A stretch of 64,000 nucleotides of DNA from AP-15 sp963703855 (GCA_963703855.1 CAVPFW010000017.1:1-64000), one strand, 5' to 3'; counted from the first letter of the stretch, positions 21,060 to 30,015 are shown. The notes: generated by a model not told the origin, from the letters alone. Translations and numbers: made by a program.

Positions 21060-21647
21060 CTATCGGGAAGCGCCGAGCTCGGTGCGCAAATCCTTCACCA
21101 CCTGGTCGCGGGTGCGGGTCTGCCAGCGGCGGCGGCGGCCGATCGGCTCGTTCTCGATCTCCGGGACGACCTTGCAGGCGACAAAGACCGGGCCGGGCCC
21201 GGCCATGATGCCGGGCAGCTCGCGCTCGAAATCGCCGGTCTCGGCGAAGGCGAAGGCGCGCGGGTAGCCGCAGCCGCGCGCGATCACATCGTAGGCGATT
21301 TTGTCGGCGTTCGGCACCGGCTGGCCGCCGGTCGTCGCATAGACCCCGTTGTCTAGGAGGAAATGGTAAAGGTTCGTTGGCGCCTGCTCGGCTACCGTGG
21401 CCAAGATGCCGAGGCTCATCAGGATGTCGCCCTCGGAATCGAACAGCATGACCTTTTTATCCGGGCGCGCCAACGCCAGCCCGAGGCCGAGCCCGGCATG
21501 CCCGCCCATTGCCGGGTCTCCGAGCTCCACATCGAGCGCGTGATTGTCGCTCAAATTGATCCAGTAGCGGCCGCTGCGGCCGGGAACGAGGATGGCGTCG
21601 CCGCGGTAGCGGGCGAACGCCTTCATCATATCGACGGTGTGCATCAT
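21060..21647 (-). CDS. ThDP-dependent decarboxylase, C-terminal (cofactor-binding) subunit
   Basis: This 195-residue protein is the thiamine diphosphate-binding domain of a two-subunit 2-oxo acid decarboxylase of the sulfopyruvate/phosphonopyruvate decarboxylase type. GDPAMGGHAGLGLGLALARP matches the start of that domain. VMLFDSEGDILMSLGILATV carries the GDG-like Mg/ThDP motif, here GEGD in place of the usual GDG. The second half (FLLDNGVYATTGGQP) is the usual strand after it. The partner subunit is the next gene upstream, separated by a 209-base gap that holds a repeat. The start has no strong ribosome site. The substrate is unknown. Confidence 0.8.
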   Translation of the reverse strand: MMHTVDMMKAFARYRGDAILVPGRSGRYWINLSDNHALDVELGDPAMGGHAGLGLGLALARPDKKVMLFDSEGDILMSLGILATVAEQAPTNLYHFLLDNGVYATTGGQPVPNADKIAYDVIARGCGYPRAFAFAETGDFERELPGIMAGPGPVFVACKVVPEIENEPIGRRRRWQTRTRDQVVKDLRTELGASR

Positions 21648-21690
21648 CGCGGGTTTTGCCCTCTCGGCGTCAAAAGTTTCTCAGAAGGAA

Positions 21691-21818
21691 CCGTCGCCCC
21701 GCGGAAGCGGGGGCCCAGAGCTTGCCCCCCTGTTCGGGCCAGGGCAGGCTCTGGCTTGAACAGGGGGCAGCCGCTGACTGCGCCAGGACCCTGGGTTTCC
21801 GCTTTCGCGGGAATGACG
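21691..21818 (-). repeat. Dispersed palindromic repeat, long copy
   Basis: This 128-base non-coding element begins and ends with hairpin-like GC motifs (CCCCGCGGAAGCGGGGG at one end, CGCTTTCGCGGGAATGACG at the other). Its complement aligns with the copy at 49133-49263, including 22 identical bases (21723-21744 against 49209-49230). It lies between the two ThDP-decarboxylase subunit genes. Confidence 0.8.
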
Positions 21819-21856
21819 AGCAGAGATTTATACAGCGCAAATCATCGGCGGAACCG

Positions 21857-22375
21857 TCAGCGGTTGAAGCCGTGATATTCGTCGCCGACCAGGATCACCA
21901 CCGGCCGCTGGGTGCGTTCCGCCTCTTCGAAGGCGACCGCGATGCGGTCGGAATCCGCGTCGCTTTCGATCAGGTAGTAGTTGAGGCCGAACGCCATCAG
22001 GAAGCGCTCGGTATAGGTCGCCACAGTGTCGGTGGTGACGCCGTGCCGGGTCCAGCCGCGATAGCCGACCATCAGCACGATCGGCACGTTGAGGCTCATC
22101 AGCCAGCCGCGGATCGAATCTCCGGCCTCCAGCATGCCGGTGTTCTGGATCAGGATCAGCGGCTTGGCCCCGCCGAGCCACAGCCCCGCGGCGATCGAGC
22201 AGGCATTCCCCTCCCGGCCGACCCCAACGAGACGCACCTCCGGGTCGGCCTTCATCAGCAAATAGAGCCAGTTGGTCTCGCTGTCGGGCAGGTACACCAC
22301 ATGCGTGACGCCGTGCCTCTTCATCTCGGCGAGCACTGTTTCCGGGCTCAAGGCCGCTGCCGCCATCGCACTCAT
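21857..22375 (-). CDS. ThDP-dependent decarboxylase, N-terminal (Pyr) subunit
   Basis: This 172-residue protein forms the other half of the two-subunit decarboxylase. It resembles the alpha subunit of sulfopyruvate decarboxylases: HVVYLPDSETNWLYLLM, then VGVGREGNACSIAAGLWLGG with the conserved activating Glu, then LILIQNTGMLEAGDSI. The start at 22375 is excellent, with GGAGGTGAT immediately upstream. The partner follows after a repeat-containing gap of 209 bases. Such pairs act on sulfopyruvate or phosphonopyruvate, but no coenzyme M or phosphonate genes are present here, so a different 2-oxo acid from the neighbouring catabolic genes should be considered. Confidence 0.82.
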   Translation of the reverse strand: MSAMAAAALSPETVLAEMKRHGVTHVVYLPDSETNWLYLLMKADPEVRLVGVGREGNACSIAAGLWLGGAKPLILIQNTGMLEAGDSIRGWLMSLNVPIVLMVGYRGWTRHGVTTDTVATYTERFLMAFGLNYYLIESDADSDRIAVAFEEAERTQRPVVILVGDEYHGFNR

Positions 22376-22515
22376 CGATCACCTCCGCCGTCATCATCCC
22401 TGGCCAGCATAAATCGACGCGGGCGATAATGCGAAGGTTCAGAAGCGGGCGCTCGCGAGAACCGCAGGCGCGCCGGCCGCGGGCTTATGATCATGCAACT
22501 GAGGGGGTGACCACC

Positions 22516-23958
22516 ATGCCGACACGCCGCGCCCTATTCATGTCGGCGCTCGCCGCGGCGGCGATCCGACCCGGAGCAGGTCGCGCCGAGGCGCCGGCGC
22601 CGACGGTGCTGCGGCTGCAGCGGCGCACGATCGAGGTCAACAGCAAAGCGGCCTCGGTCTATGGCATCCGCCAGCCCGACGGCGCCCATGGCATCACCAC
22701 CGAGGTCGGGAAGCGGTTTCGCGTTCGCGTCGAGAACGGGATCGGCGAGCCGAGCCTGATCCATTGGCACGGGCTCGCCCCGCCTTCAAACCAGGATGGC
22801 GTGCCGGGCATCTCGGGGCCGCCGATCGCGCCCGGCGGCACTGCCGATTACGACTTTCCACTGGCCTATGGCGGCACCTTCTGGATGCACTCGCATCAGG
22901 GGCTGCAGGAGCAGCTATTGCTGGATGCGCCGCTGATCATCCGCGATCAGCGCGACCGGCCGGGCCTGCAGGAAATCGTGCTTATGCTCAACGATTTCAG
23001 CTTCACCCCACCCGAAGAGATCTTTGCCGATCTGAAAAAGGGCGGCGGGATGCCGGGGATGGCGGGCGCCGCCATGCCGGGAATGGCGGGTGCCGCGAAG
23101 CCCATGACCGGCATGAGCGGGATGGCGCAAACGGGCGCCGCGGAAGGGCCGGACCTCAACGACGTCAAATACGACGCCTTTCTCGCCAACGACCGCACCC
23201 TCGCCGACCCCGAGGTGGTCGAGATCGAGCCCGGGGGGCAGGTATTGCTGCGGGTCATCAACGGCTCGTCGATGTCGAGCTACCATTTCGATCTCGGCCG
23301 GCTCGAAGGCCGGCTGATCGCGGTCGACGGCACCATGGTGGCGCCGGTCGCGGGGCGGCAGTTTCCGATCACGACCGCCCAGCGGCTCGACATCGTGCTG
23401 ACGATCCCGCGCGGCAATACGGCCTACCCGCTGCTCGCGACGGTAGAGGGCGAGCGCCGCCGCACCGGCATCATCCTCGCCGCCGGCAAGGCATCGATCG
23501 CCCGCATTCCGGCTCAGGCGCAGACGGCAGCACCGGCGATCACGATGGAATTGGAGAGCCGGCTGCGCGCCGCCCAGCCGCTCGCCCCTCGCAAGCCCGA
23601 CCGCGTCCACAACCTCGACCTGACCGGCGAGATGTCGAAATACATATGGTCGATCAACGGCGTCGCCTGGAACAAGGAGGTGCCGCCGCTGCCGATCGCC
23701 AAAGGCGAGCGCGTCGCGCTGGTCATGACCAACTCGACCGGGATGCCGCATCCGATGCACCTGCACGGGCACCGCTTTCAGGTGGTTCAGATCGGCGACC
23801 TGAGTATCTCGGGCGCGGTGCGCGACACCGTGCGGGTGCCGCCGGCACAGCGCGTGGTGGTCGTCTTCGACGCCGACAACCCAGGGTGGTGGGCCTTCCA
23901 CTGCCATATGCTTTACCACATGGAAGCGGGCATGTTCACGACGTTCCGCTACATCTGA
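22516..23958 (+). CDS. Multicopper oxidase with Tat-like signal and Met-rich insert
   Basis: This 480-residue multicopper oxidase oxidises a small substrate or Cu(I) in the periplasm while reducing oxygen to water. The ATG at 22516 has GAGGGGG upstream and opens a twin-arginine signal (MPTRRALFMSALAAAA). All four copper-ligand groups are visible: HWHGLAPPSNQDG, FWMHSHQGLQEQ, HPMHLHGHRF and HCHMLYHMEAGM. An insert near residues 177-207 contains repeated GMPGMAG and GMSGM motifs, typical of copper-handling CueO/CopA-type proteins. Upstream is the divergent decarboxylase pair; downstream is the mobile-element region. Copper tolerance is the best guess, laccase-like activity the alternative. Confidence 0.92.
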   Translation: MPTRRALFMSALAAAAIRPGAGRAEAPAPTVLRLQRRTIEVNSKAASVYGIRQPDGAHGITTEVGKRFRVRVENGIGEPSLIHWHGLAPPSNQDGVPGISGPPIAPGGTADYDFPLAYGGTFWMHSHQGLQEQLLLDAPLIIRDQRDRPGLQEIVLMLNDFSFTPPEEIFADLKKGGGMPGMAGAAMPGMAGAAKPMTGMSGMAQTGAAEGPDLNDVKYDAFLANDRTLADPEVVEIEPGGQVLLRVINGSSMSSYHFDLGRLEGRLIAVDGTMVAPVAGRQFPITTAQRLDIVLTIPRGNTAYPLLATVEGERRRTGIILAAGKASIARIPAQAQTAAPAITMELESRLRAAQPLAPRKPDRVHNLDLTGEMSKYIWSINGVAWNKEVPPLPIAKGERVALVMTNSTGMPHPMHLHGHRFQVVQIGDLSISGAVRDTVRVPPAQRVVVVFDADNPGWWAFHCHMLYHMEAGMFTTFRYI

Positions 23959-24438
23959 CCGGGGCCGCACGCCTTGCCGCCGCGATGGCGCTGGCCAACA
24001 AGGCCTGCCCCGGCGAAGGCCGGGGACGGCGCGCGTCATCTGGGCGGTGATGGTGCGCCAAACCCGCTTCCAAGAAGCAGCCGCCTGAACGCCAGGACCA
24101 GCCAAAGCACATCGGCAGAAGTCCACGGGATCGAGGTCCCCTTGATCCGCCAGAGCCTGCCCTCGCGAAGGCGGGGGTCTGCCCCATCCCTCAGTCGACT
24201 GACGATGTCCATTTGCACCTGGTCATGGCTCGCCATCGTAATACCATAACCCGCAAGGGTAATACCTGGCACGACAGCGGCAATCTTGCCAGGATGATCG
24301 TGCCGGGATATCCCTCGTCGTTTTCGACCAGGTGCAGGCCGCTAGTCTTACTAAATAAAAAAATTTGCTGTATTGCTCTGGGTAGAAACCGCAAGATGTG
24401 GTACATAAGCCTATTGCTTGAGCGGTTGGGGGACCGGA
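23959..24438. other. AT-richer intergenic segment before the transposase
   Basis: No convincing gene lies in these 480 bases. They hold a perfect hairpin CCCCGGC-GAAG-GCCGGGG at 24008-24025, a short repeat end CCTCGCGAAGGCGGGGG near 24169-24185, and a set of competing inverted repeats at 24265-24307. An A/T run (TAAATAAAAAAATTTG) near 24353 is out of character with the rest of the window. The segment looks like an accumulated junction around an insertion sequence. Confidence 0.55.
24265..24307. other. Competing inverted repeats
   Basis: CCTGGCACGA (24265-24274) can pair over ten bases with TCGTGCCGGG (24298-24307, one T-G wobble). The CCTGGCA part of the same arm can instead pair perfectly with TGCCAGG (24287-24293). 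The two stems exclude each other. This is seen directly; whether it is transcribed or functional is not known. Confidence 0.45.
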
Positions 24439-25840
24439 ATGGAAGGCGCGGCGAGTGAGGGGAGTGAAGCGCGATTTGCGGCCTATGTCGAGGCGCTTGG
24501 CCAGGTACTTGGCCATGCCGATCGGCAGGAGCCGATGCGCGATTATTGCCTGGGGCTGATGATGCCGTTGGCGCGCAAGAGCGTGGAGCCGCTGGCGGCG
24601 GTGACGGCGCCGGCGACGGTTGCGGCCAAGCACCAGTCCTTGCTTCATTTTGTCGGCAACGCGCGGTGGTCGGACAGTGCGATGCTGGCCAAGGTGGGCG
24701 AGCTGGTGTTGCCGGCGATCGAGCGCAGCGGGGCGATCGAGGCCTGGATCATCGACGACACGGGCTTTCCCAAGAAAGGGCAGCACTCGGTCGGGGTGAC
24801 CCGACAATATTGCGGCCAGCTTGGCAAGCAGGATAACTGCCAGGTCGCGGTGACCCTCTCGCTGGCCAATCATGATGCCAGCCTGCCGATCGCTTATCGG
24901 CTCTATCTCCCGGAGGATTGGGCCCAGGATCAAGCCCGGCGGGACAAGGCCAAGGTGCCGCAGACGATTGCTTTCCAAACCAAGCCCGAGATCGCCTTGG
25001 AGCAGATCAAAGCGGCCCGGGCCGCGGGGCTGCCCGAGGGCGTGGTGCTGATGGATGCCGGCTACGGCAATGACACCGGGCTGCGAACCGAGATCACCGC
25101 TCTCGGCTTGCGCTACGCGGCCGGTGTTGGTCCCAACACCTCGGTCTGGCCGCCGGGCACGGGGCCTTTGCCACCGCAGCGTGGCCGGGGTAGCGGACGG
25201 CCGCCCAAGTTGCTGCGACGCGACGAGCAGCACCAGCCGCTCTCGGTAAAGGCGCTCGCTCTCGGCCTGCCGGCAGAAGCGTGGCAAGCCATTACGTGGC
25301 GCGAGGGCAGCGCGGACTGGCTCGCTTCGCGCTTTGCACGGCAGAGGGTGCGACCGGCGCATCGCGATACCAAGCTGACCGAGCCGCGCGCGGAAGAGTG
25401 GCTGCTGATCGAGTGGCCGCAAGGCGACACCGAGCCGACTAAATATTGGTTTGCCACCTGGCCCGAGGATGTCGCGTTTGATCAGCTGGTCGACATCGCA
25501 AAACTGCGGTGGCGGATCGAGCGCGATTATCAGGAGCTCAAGCAGGAGCTTGGCTTTGGCGATTACGAAGGGCGCGGGTGGCGCGGCTTCCACCATCACG
25601 CGACACTCTGTATCGCCGCCTACGGCTTCTTGATCGCCGAACGCGGCGCCCTTCCCCCCTCAGGACCGACTTCCGCCACGCTCTTGTCGGGATCTGGCCT
25701 TCCCGACGGTTACCGACCCAGAGGCGCCGCCGATCCGACCCGAACGACACGTCCCAAATTCGATCGCAACCCTGCGGCGTCGGCTGATCGTCGCGCTCGC
25801 CAGGACCCTCCCGAGATGCCCTTGCTGCAACGGCCGCTAG
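24439..25840 (+). mobile_element. IS701-type transposase, probably frameshifted near its C-terminus
   Basis: The ATG at 24439 opens a DDE transposase of IS701 type. EAWIIDDTGFPKKGQHSVGV holds the first catalytic Asp, VVLMDAGYGNDTGLR the second, and KLRWRIERDYQELKQELG the late Glu region. The straight frame runs on to 25992, through the flanking repeat, which is unlikely. In the next frame IRPERHVPNSIATLRRRL and ALARTLPRCPCCNGR appear and stop at TAG 25838-25840, an ending I associate with this family. One extra base near 25680-25735 would join the two, and the span is 1402 bases, one more than 467 codons. I could not identify terminal inverted repeats. The element is probably inactive as written. 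Confidence 0.75.
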
Positions 25841-25869
25841 TGCTCTGGCGCAAACGGAAGCTTCACCAC

Positions 25870-25993
25870 GTCATGGCCGGGCTTGTCCTAGCCATCCACG
25901 GGCTTCGGACCCGCCTCGCCCGCGTCCGTGGATACCCGGCACAAGGCTTGTCCTCGGCCCTCGCGAGGCGCGGACCCGTGGGCCGGGCATGAC
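25870..25993. repeat. Non-coding repeat with inverted ends
   Basis: The 124-base element begins GTCATGGCCGGGC and ends GGGCCGGGCATGAC, which are near-perfect inverted copies. Inside are further partial palindromes (ATCCACGG with CCGTGGAT, and CTCGCGAGG). It lies just after the transposase and before ccmF. The sequence type is familiar from alphaproteobacterial intergenic regions. It may be a miniature element or an extragenic palindrome; it contains no gene. Confidence 0.65.
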
Positions 25994-26081
25994 AACGGGA
26001 GGCTGGCATTGCGTCATCTGAATGCGTGTGAACACTAGCGGCGATGTTTCACGGAGCCGGGGCTCGGTGTAGGTTAATGAA

Positions 26082-28073
26082 ATGCTGGTAGAGATCGGCC
26101 ATTTCGCACTTGTGCTCGCGTTGCTGGCGGCTGCCGTGCAAGGGGTGGCGCCGTTGGTCGGCGCCTCGGCGAGAAGCCGGGCATTGATGGATGTGGCCCG
26201 GCCGGCGGCGCTGCTGCAGCTCGGCCTGGTGGCGCTGTCCTTCGTGGTCTTTATCCATGCCCACATCGTCTCCGACTTCTCGGTGCTCAACGTCTTCGAG
26301 AATTCGAGCCTGTCGAAGCCGATGCTCTACAAGGTGACGGGCGCGTGGGGCAGCCACGAAGGCTCGATGATGCTGTGGGTGTTCATGCTGGCCTTGTTCG
26401 GCGGCCTCGTCGCCTTGTTTGGCCGGTCATTGCCGGCGAGCCTGCGGGCGCGCACCCTGGCGATCCAGGGCCTGCTCGGCTTCGCGACCCTCGCCTTCAT
26501 TGTCGGCACGTCCGATCCCTTCACCCGGCTGTTCCCGGTCCCGGCCGACGGCCGCGACCTCAACCCGCTGCTGCAGGACCCGGGCCTCGCCTTTCACCCG
26601 CCGTTTCTCTATTTCGGCTATGTCGGGTTCTCGATCACCTATTCCTTCGCGATCGCGGCTTTGCTCGAGGGCCGGGTCGGCGCCGCCTGGGCGCGCTGGG
26701 TCCGGCCGTGGGCGCTGACCGCGTGGTGCGGGCTGACGATCGGCGTCGCGATGGGCAGCTGGTGGGCCTATTACGTGCTCGGCTGGGGTGGCTGGTGGGC
26801 CTGGGACCCGGTCGAGAACGCGTCCTTCATGCCGTGGCTATTGGGCACCGCGCTATTGCACTCGGCGGCGGTCGTCGAAAAGCGCGAGACCTTGCAGCGC
26901 TGGACCGTGCTGCTGGCGATCATGACCTTCGGCATGAGCCTGATCGGCACTTTCCTGGTGCGGTCCGGCGTCCTCACCTCGGTCCATTCCTTCGCCCTCG
27001 ACCCGGCGCGCGGCGTGTTCATCCTGGTGCTGATCGCGATCGTGATCGGCGGCGGCCTGGTCCTCTACGCACTGCGCGCGCCCGCTCTCGAAACCGGCAA
27101 CCCGTTCGCGCCGGTCAGCCGCGAGGGGGCGCTGGTGCTGAACAATCTGCTGCTCGCAGCGGGGATGGCGACGGTGTTCCTCGGCACGTTCTACCCGCTG
27201 TTCGCCGAGGTGTGGAGCGGGGTCAAATTGTCGGTCGGCCCGCCTTATTTCGACGCGACCTTTGTGCCGATCGTGATGCCCGGGATTGTCGCGATGGTGC
27301 TCGGCCCGGTGCTGGCCTGGCGGCGCGGCAATCTCAGGGCGGCGCTACGCCGCCTGTCGCCAGCGCTGGCCGGGGCGATCATCGCCCCGCTGATCGTGTT
27401 TCTCTTCAACCGCAGCGCGTCCCCGGCGGCCCTCGCCGGAATTGCGCTGGCGAGCTGGGCCATGCTCGGCGTCCTCGCCGATCTCGCCGACCGGGCTGGG
27501 CTCGCCAAGCTGCCGCCGGGCGCCGTGCTGCGCCGGCTGCGCCATCTGCCGCGCGGCACCTGGGGCTATGCGATCGCCCATTTCGGCGTCGGCGTGCTGA
27601 TCGCCGGGATCACCGTTTCGACCGCGTGGCGCAGCGAGCGGATCGAGACCCTGCGTGCCGGCGACACTTTGCAGATCGCCGGCCGCACCCTGCACTTCGT
27701 CAGGGCGACCGAGGGGAACGTCGATAATTATCGGGTCCAGCGGGCCGAGATCGTCGTCGATCGGGCGGGCAGCGCGCCCTTCACCGTCTACCCCGAGCGG
27801 CGCTGGTATCCAATCGCCGGCAGCTCGACGACCAACACTTCGATCACCACCAACGGCTTCGGCGATCTCTACCTGGCGCTCGGCGACCCCGACGGAAAGG
27901 GCGGCTGGGTATTGCGCGCCTATTACAACCCGCTGGTGCCCTGGGTCTGGTTCGGCGCGCTGCTGGCAGCCTTGGGTGGGCTCGTTTCGCTCAGCGACCG
28001 GCGCGCCCGCATGCGGCTGCCGGCGGCCCGCACCGCGCCTGCCATCGTCCCACGATCGGCAGATTCCGGATGA
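26082..28073 (+). CDS. ccmF: Cytochrome c maturation heme lyase subunit CcmF
   Basis: CcmF, an inner-membrane protein, transfers heme from CcmE to apocytochrome c in system I maturation. The 663-residue length is normal. Many membrane helices are visible, and the periplasmic WWD heme-handling motif is clear: GWGGWWAWDPVENASFMPWL. Conserved neighbours are GAWGSHEGSMMLW, LNPLLQDPGLAFHPPFLYFGY and FLVRSGVLTSVHSFA. The stop overlaps the ccmH start, so ccmF-H-I is one operon. ccmG, which usually lies between ccmF and ccmH, is missing here. Confidence 0.97.
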   Translation: MLVEIGHFALVLALLAAAVQGVAPLVGASARSRALMDVARPAALLQLGLVALSFVVFIHAHIVSDFSVLNVFENSSLSKPMLYKVTGAWGSHEGSMMLWVFMLALFGGLVALFGRSLPASLRARTLAIQGLLGFATLAFIVGTSDPFTRLFPVPADGRDLNPLLQDPGLAFHPPFLYFGYVGFSITYSFAIAALLEGRVGAAWARWVRPWALTAWCGLTIGVAMGSWWAYYVLGWGGWWAWDPVENASFMPWLLGTALLHSAAVVEKRETLQRWTVLLAIMTFGMSLIGTFLVRSGVLTSVHSFALDPARGVFILVLIAIVIGGGLVLYALRAPALETGNPFAPVSREGALVLNNLLLAAGMATVFLGTFYPLFAEVWSGVKLSVGPPYFDATFVPIVMPGIVAMVLGPVLAWRRGNLRAALRRLSPALAGAIIAPLIVFLFNRSASPAALAGIALASWAMLGVLADLADRAGLAKLPPGAVLRRLRHLPRGTWGYAIAHFGVGVLIAGITVSTAWRSERIETLRAGDTLQIAGRTLHFVRATEGNVDNYRVQRAEIVVDRAGSAPFTVYPERRWYPIAGSSTTNTSITTNGFGDLYLALGDPDGKGGWVLRAYYNPLVPWVWFGALLAALGGLVSLSDRRARMRLPAARTAPAIVPRSADSG

Positions 28074-28537
28074 TTCGGCGGCTGGCGCTTGCCACGGCGC
28101 TGATGGTCGCGGTCGGCACCCCTGCGGCACGGGCGTTCGAGCCTTCCGAGCGGCTGGGCGATCCGGTGCTCGAGGCGCGGGCCGAGGCGATCGGCACCGA
28201 GCTGCGCTGTCTCGTATGCCAGAACCAATCGATCGAGCAATCCAACGCCGATCTCGCCCACGATCTGCGCGTGCTGGTGCGCAAGCGGCTGGTCGCCGGC
28301 GACAGCGATCGGCAGGTGCTCGACTACGTCGTCGCGCGCTACGGGATCTTTGTATTGCTCGATCCGCCGTTCGAGCCCGTCACCTGGCTATTGTGGCTGG
28401 CGCCGCCGCTGCTGGTGCTGGGCGCGGGCGGCGCGCTGCTGCTGCGGGCGCGGCAGCGGCGTCCCGGCCTGGAAACACCCGATCTGAACCCGGACGAGCG
28501 CGCGCGTGCAGCAGCGCTGCTCGGCGACGGGGCATGA
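28070..28537 (+). CDS. ccmH: Cytochrome c maturation thiol protein CcmH
   Basis: CcmH keeps the apocytochrome CXXCH cysteines reduced during heme attachment. The 155-residue protein has an N-terminal signal or membrane segment (LALATALMVAVGTPAARA), then the diagnostic LRCLVCQNQSI with Cys47 and Cys50, and one C-terminal helix (WLLWLAPPLLVLGAGGALLL). It starts at ATG 28070 inside the ccmF stop and its own stop overlaps ccmI. Since CcmG is absent from this operon, its reducing partner is either elsewhere or replaced. Confidence 0.96.
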   Translation: MIRRLALATALMVAVGTPAARAFEPSERLGDPVLEARAEAIGTELRCLVCQNQSIEQSNADLAHDLRVLVRKRLVAGDSDRQVLDYVVARYGIFVLLDPPFEPVTWLLWLAPPLLVLGAGGALLLRARQRRPGLETPDLNPDERARAAALLGDGA

Positions 28538-30015
28538 TCTGGTTCTGGATCGTCGCCGGGCTGTTGACCCTGGCGGCGCTGGCCACCTTGCTCCGACCCC
28601 TGGTTCGGCTGCCGCGGCCCGGCGATGGCGACGAGGAACCGCTCGCGGCGCTGTTTCGCCGCCAGCTCGCCGCAATCGACGACGAGCTCGCACAGGGCCG
28701 GCTGATGCCCGACCAGGCCGCCGCGGCGCGGGCCGAGATCACCCGGCGGATGCTGGCCGCCGCCGACCGGGAAACCGCGGCTTCGGCTCCGGCGGCGGAC
28801 AGCACGACCGAGACTTCGTGGCGGATCGGCGCCGCGATCGGCATCGCCGGCCTGCTGCCGGCCGCGGCGATCGCCGTCTATCTCGCCGTCGGCGCGCCAG
28901 CCGCGATCAATCGCAGCGCCGTCACCGATGCGGCCGCTCCGCACGGGGCGGCCGAGCTCGCCGCCGCCGCCGACCGCATCAAGGGGCATCTGCAGCAGCA
29001 GCCCGGCGATCTCGAGGGTTGGACCCTGCTCGGCCGCACCTTGGCCTCGCTCAGCCGCTTCCCCGAGGCGCGCGGCGCCTATGCCCATGCGATCGCTTTG
29101 GCGCCGGGCGAGACCAAGCTGCATGCCGAGTTCGGCGAGGTCCTGGTGCTCGAAGCCCAAGGGAGGGTGACCCCGGCCGCCGAAGCCGAGCTCGCGAAAG
29201 CGGCCGACGACCCGCGCTCGCGCTTCTACAGTGCCGAGGCTTCCCTGCAACACGGAGATGCGGCGGCCGCCAGGCAGAAATTGCAGGCGCTGCTGGCCGA
29301 CGCACCCGCGGACGCGCCGTGGCGCCAGGCGGTGGCGGATCGCATCGCCGAGCTTTCGCCGAGCGGGCCAGCGGGCAGCGCCGATGCAGAACCGGCAGCG
29401 CCGCCCGGCCCGTCCGCGCAGGACGTCGCCGCGGCGCAATCGATGTCGCCGGAGCAAAGGCAGGCGATGATCCGCAGCATGGTCGAGCGCCTCGCCCAAC
29501 GGCTCGAGCAGCACCCGGACAAGGCCGGGTGGGCGCGTCTCGCCCGCGCCTACGACGTGCTGGGCGAGCCCGACAAGGCGCAGACCGCGCGCGCCCGCGC
29601 AGCCTCGCCCGACTTGCCGGCGGCGGTCGCGCCGGCAACACCCGGCGATGCCGAAGGGTGGCTGAAGCTCGCAAGATCTTTCCAGGGGCTGGGCCGGCCC
29701 GCCGATGCGCTCGCCGCCTTCAAACAGGGGAACGCGCAATTCCCCGGCAACCTCGCGCTGCTGGAGGCGTACATGAATGCGCTCGCCGCCGGCATCAAGG
29801 ACGACAAGCTCTCACCCGAGTTCGTCGACCTGGCGACGCAGATCAATGCGCTCGACGCCAACCAGCCCGATGCGCTGTGGTATCTCGGCCTCGCTGCCGC
29901 CCAGAGCGGCGACCGCTATCGGGCCGAAACCTACTGGACCAAGCTGCTGGACCAGCTGCCGCGGGCGGACGGACAGCGCGCCTTGGTGCAGCACAGGCTC
30001 GACGCGCTGCGTTGA
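28534..30015 (+). CDS. ccmI: Cytochrome c biogenesis chaperone CcmI
   Basis: CcmI holds apocytochrome c for the CcmF/CcmH complex. The ATG at 28534 overlaps the ccmH stop (ATGA), giving 493 residues. The first helix (MIWFWIVAGLLTLAALATLL) and a second near residues 97-117 (GAAIGIAGLLPAAAIAVYLA) bracket a cytoplasmic loop containing RRQLAAIDDELAQGRLM. The rest is periplasmic TPR repeats, for example WTLLGRTLASLSRFPEARGA and WARLARAYDVLGEPDKAQTA. An upstream in-frame opening inside ccmF is ignored. hpnA follows after 53 bases. Confidence 0.93.
   Translation: MIWFWIVAGLLTLAALATLLRPLVRLPRPGDGDEEPLAALFRRQLAAIDDELAQGRLMPDQAAAARAEITRRMLAAADRETAASAPAADSTTETSWRIGAAIGIAGLLPAAAIAVYLAVGAPAAINRSAVTDAAAPHGAAELAAAADRIKGHLQQQPGDLEGWTLLGRTLASLSRFPEARGAYAHAIALAPGETKLHAEFGEVLVLEAQGRVTPAAEAELAKAADDPRSRFYSAEASLQHGDAAAARQKLQALLADAPADAPWRQAVADRIAELSPSGPAGSADAEPAAPPGPSAQDVAAAQSMSPEQRQAMIRSMVERLAQRLEQHPDKAGWARLARAYDVLGEPDKAQTARARAASPDLPAAVAPATPGDAEGWLKLARSFQGLGRPADALAAFKQGNAQFPGNLALLEAYMNALAAGIKDDKLSPEFVDLATQINALDANQPDALWYLGLAAAQSGDRYRAETYWTKLLDQLPRADGQRALVQHRLDALR

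Noticed and set aside
24213..24458. 81-codon open frame before the transposase
   Set aside because: Its composition is irregular and it overlaps competing inverted repeats; no family resemblance or ribosome site.
24340..25870. Terminal inverted repeats of the insertion sequence
   Set aside because: Similar short words occur on both sides (GGCCGCTAGT, GCTCTGG), but in direct orientation or with many mismatches, so no ends are claimed.
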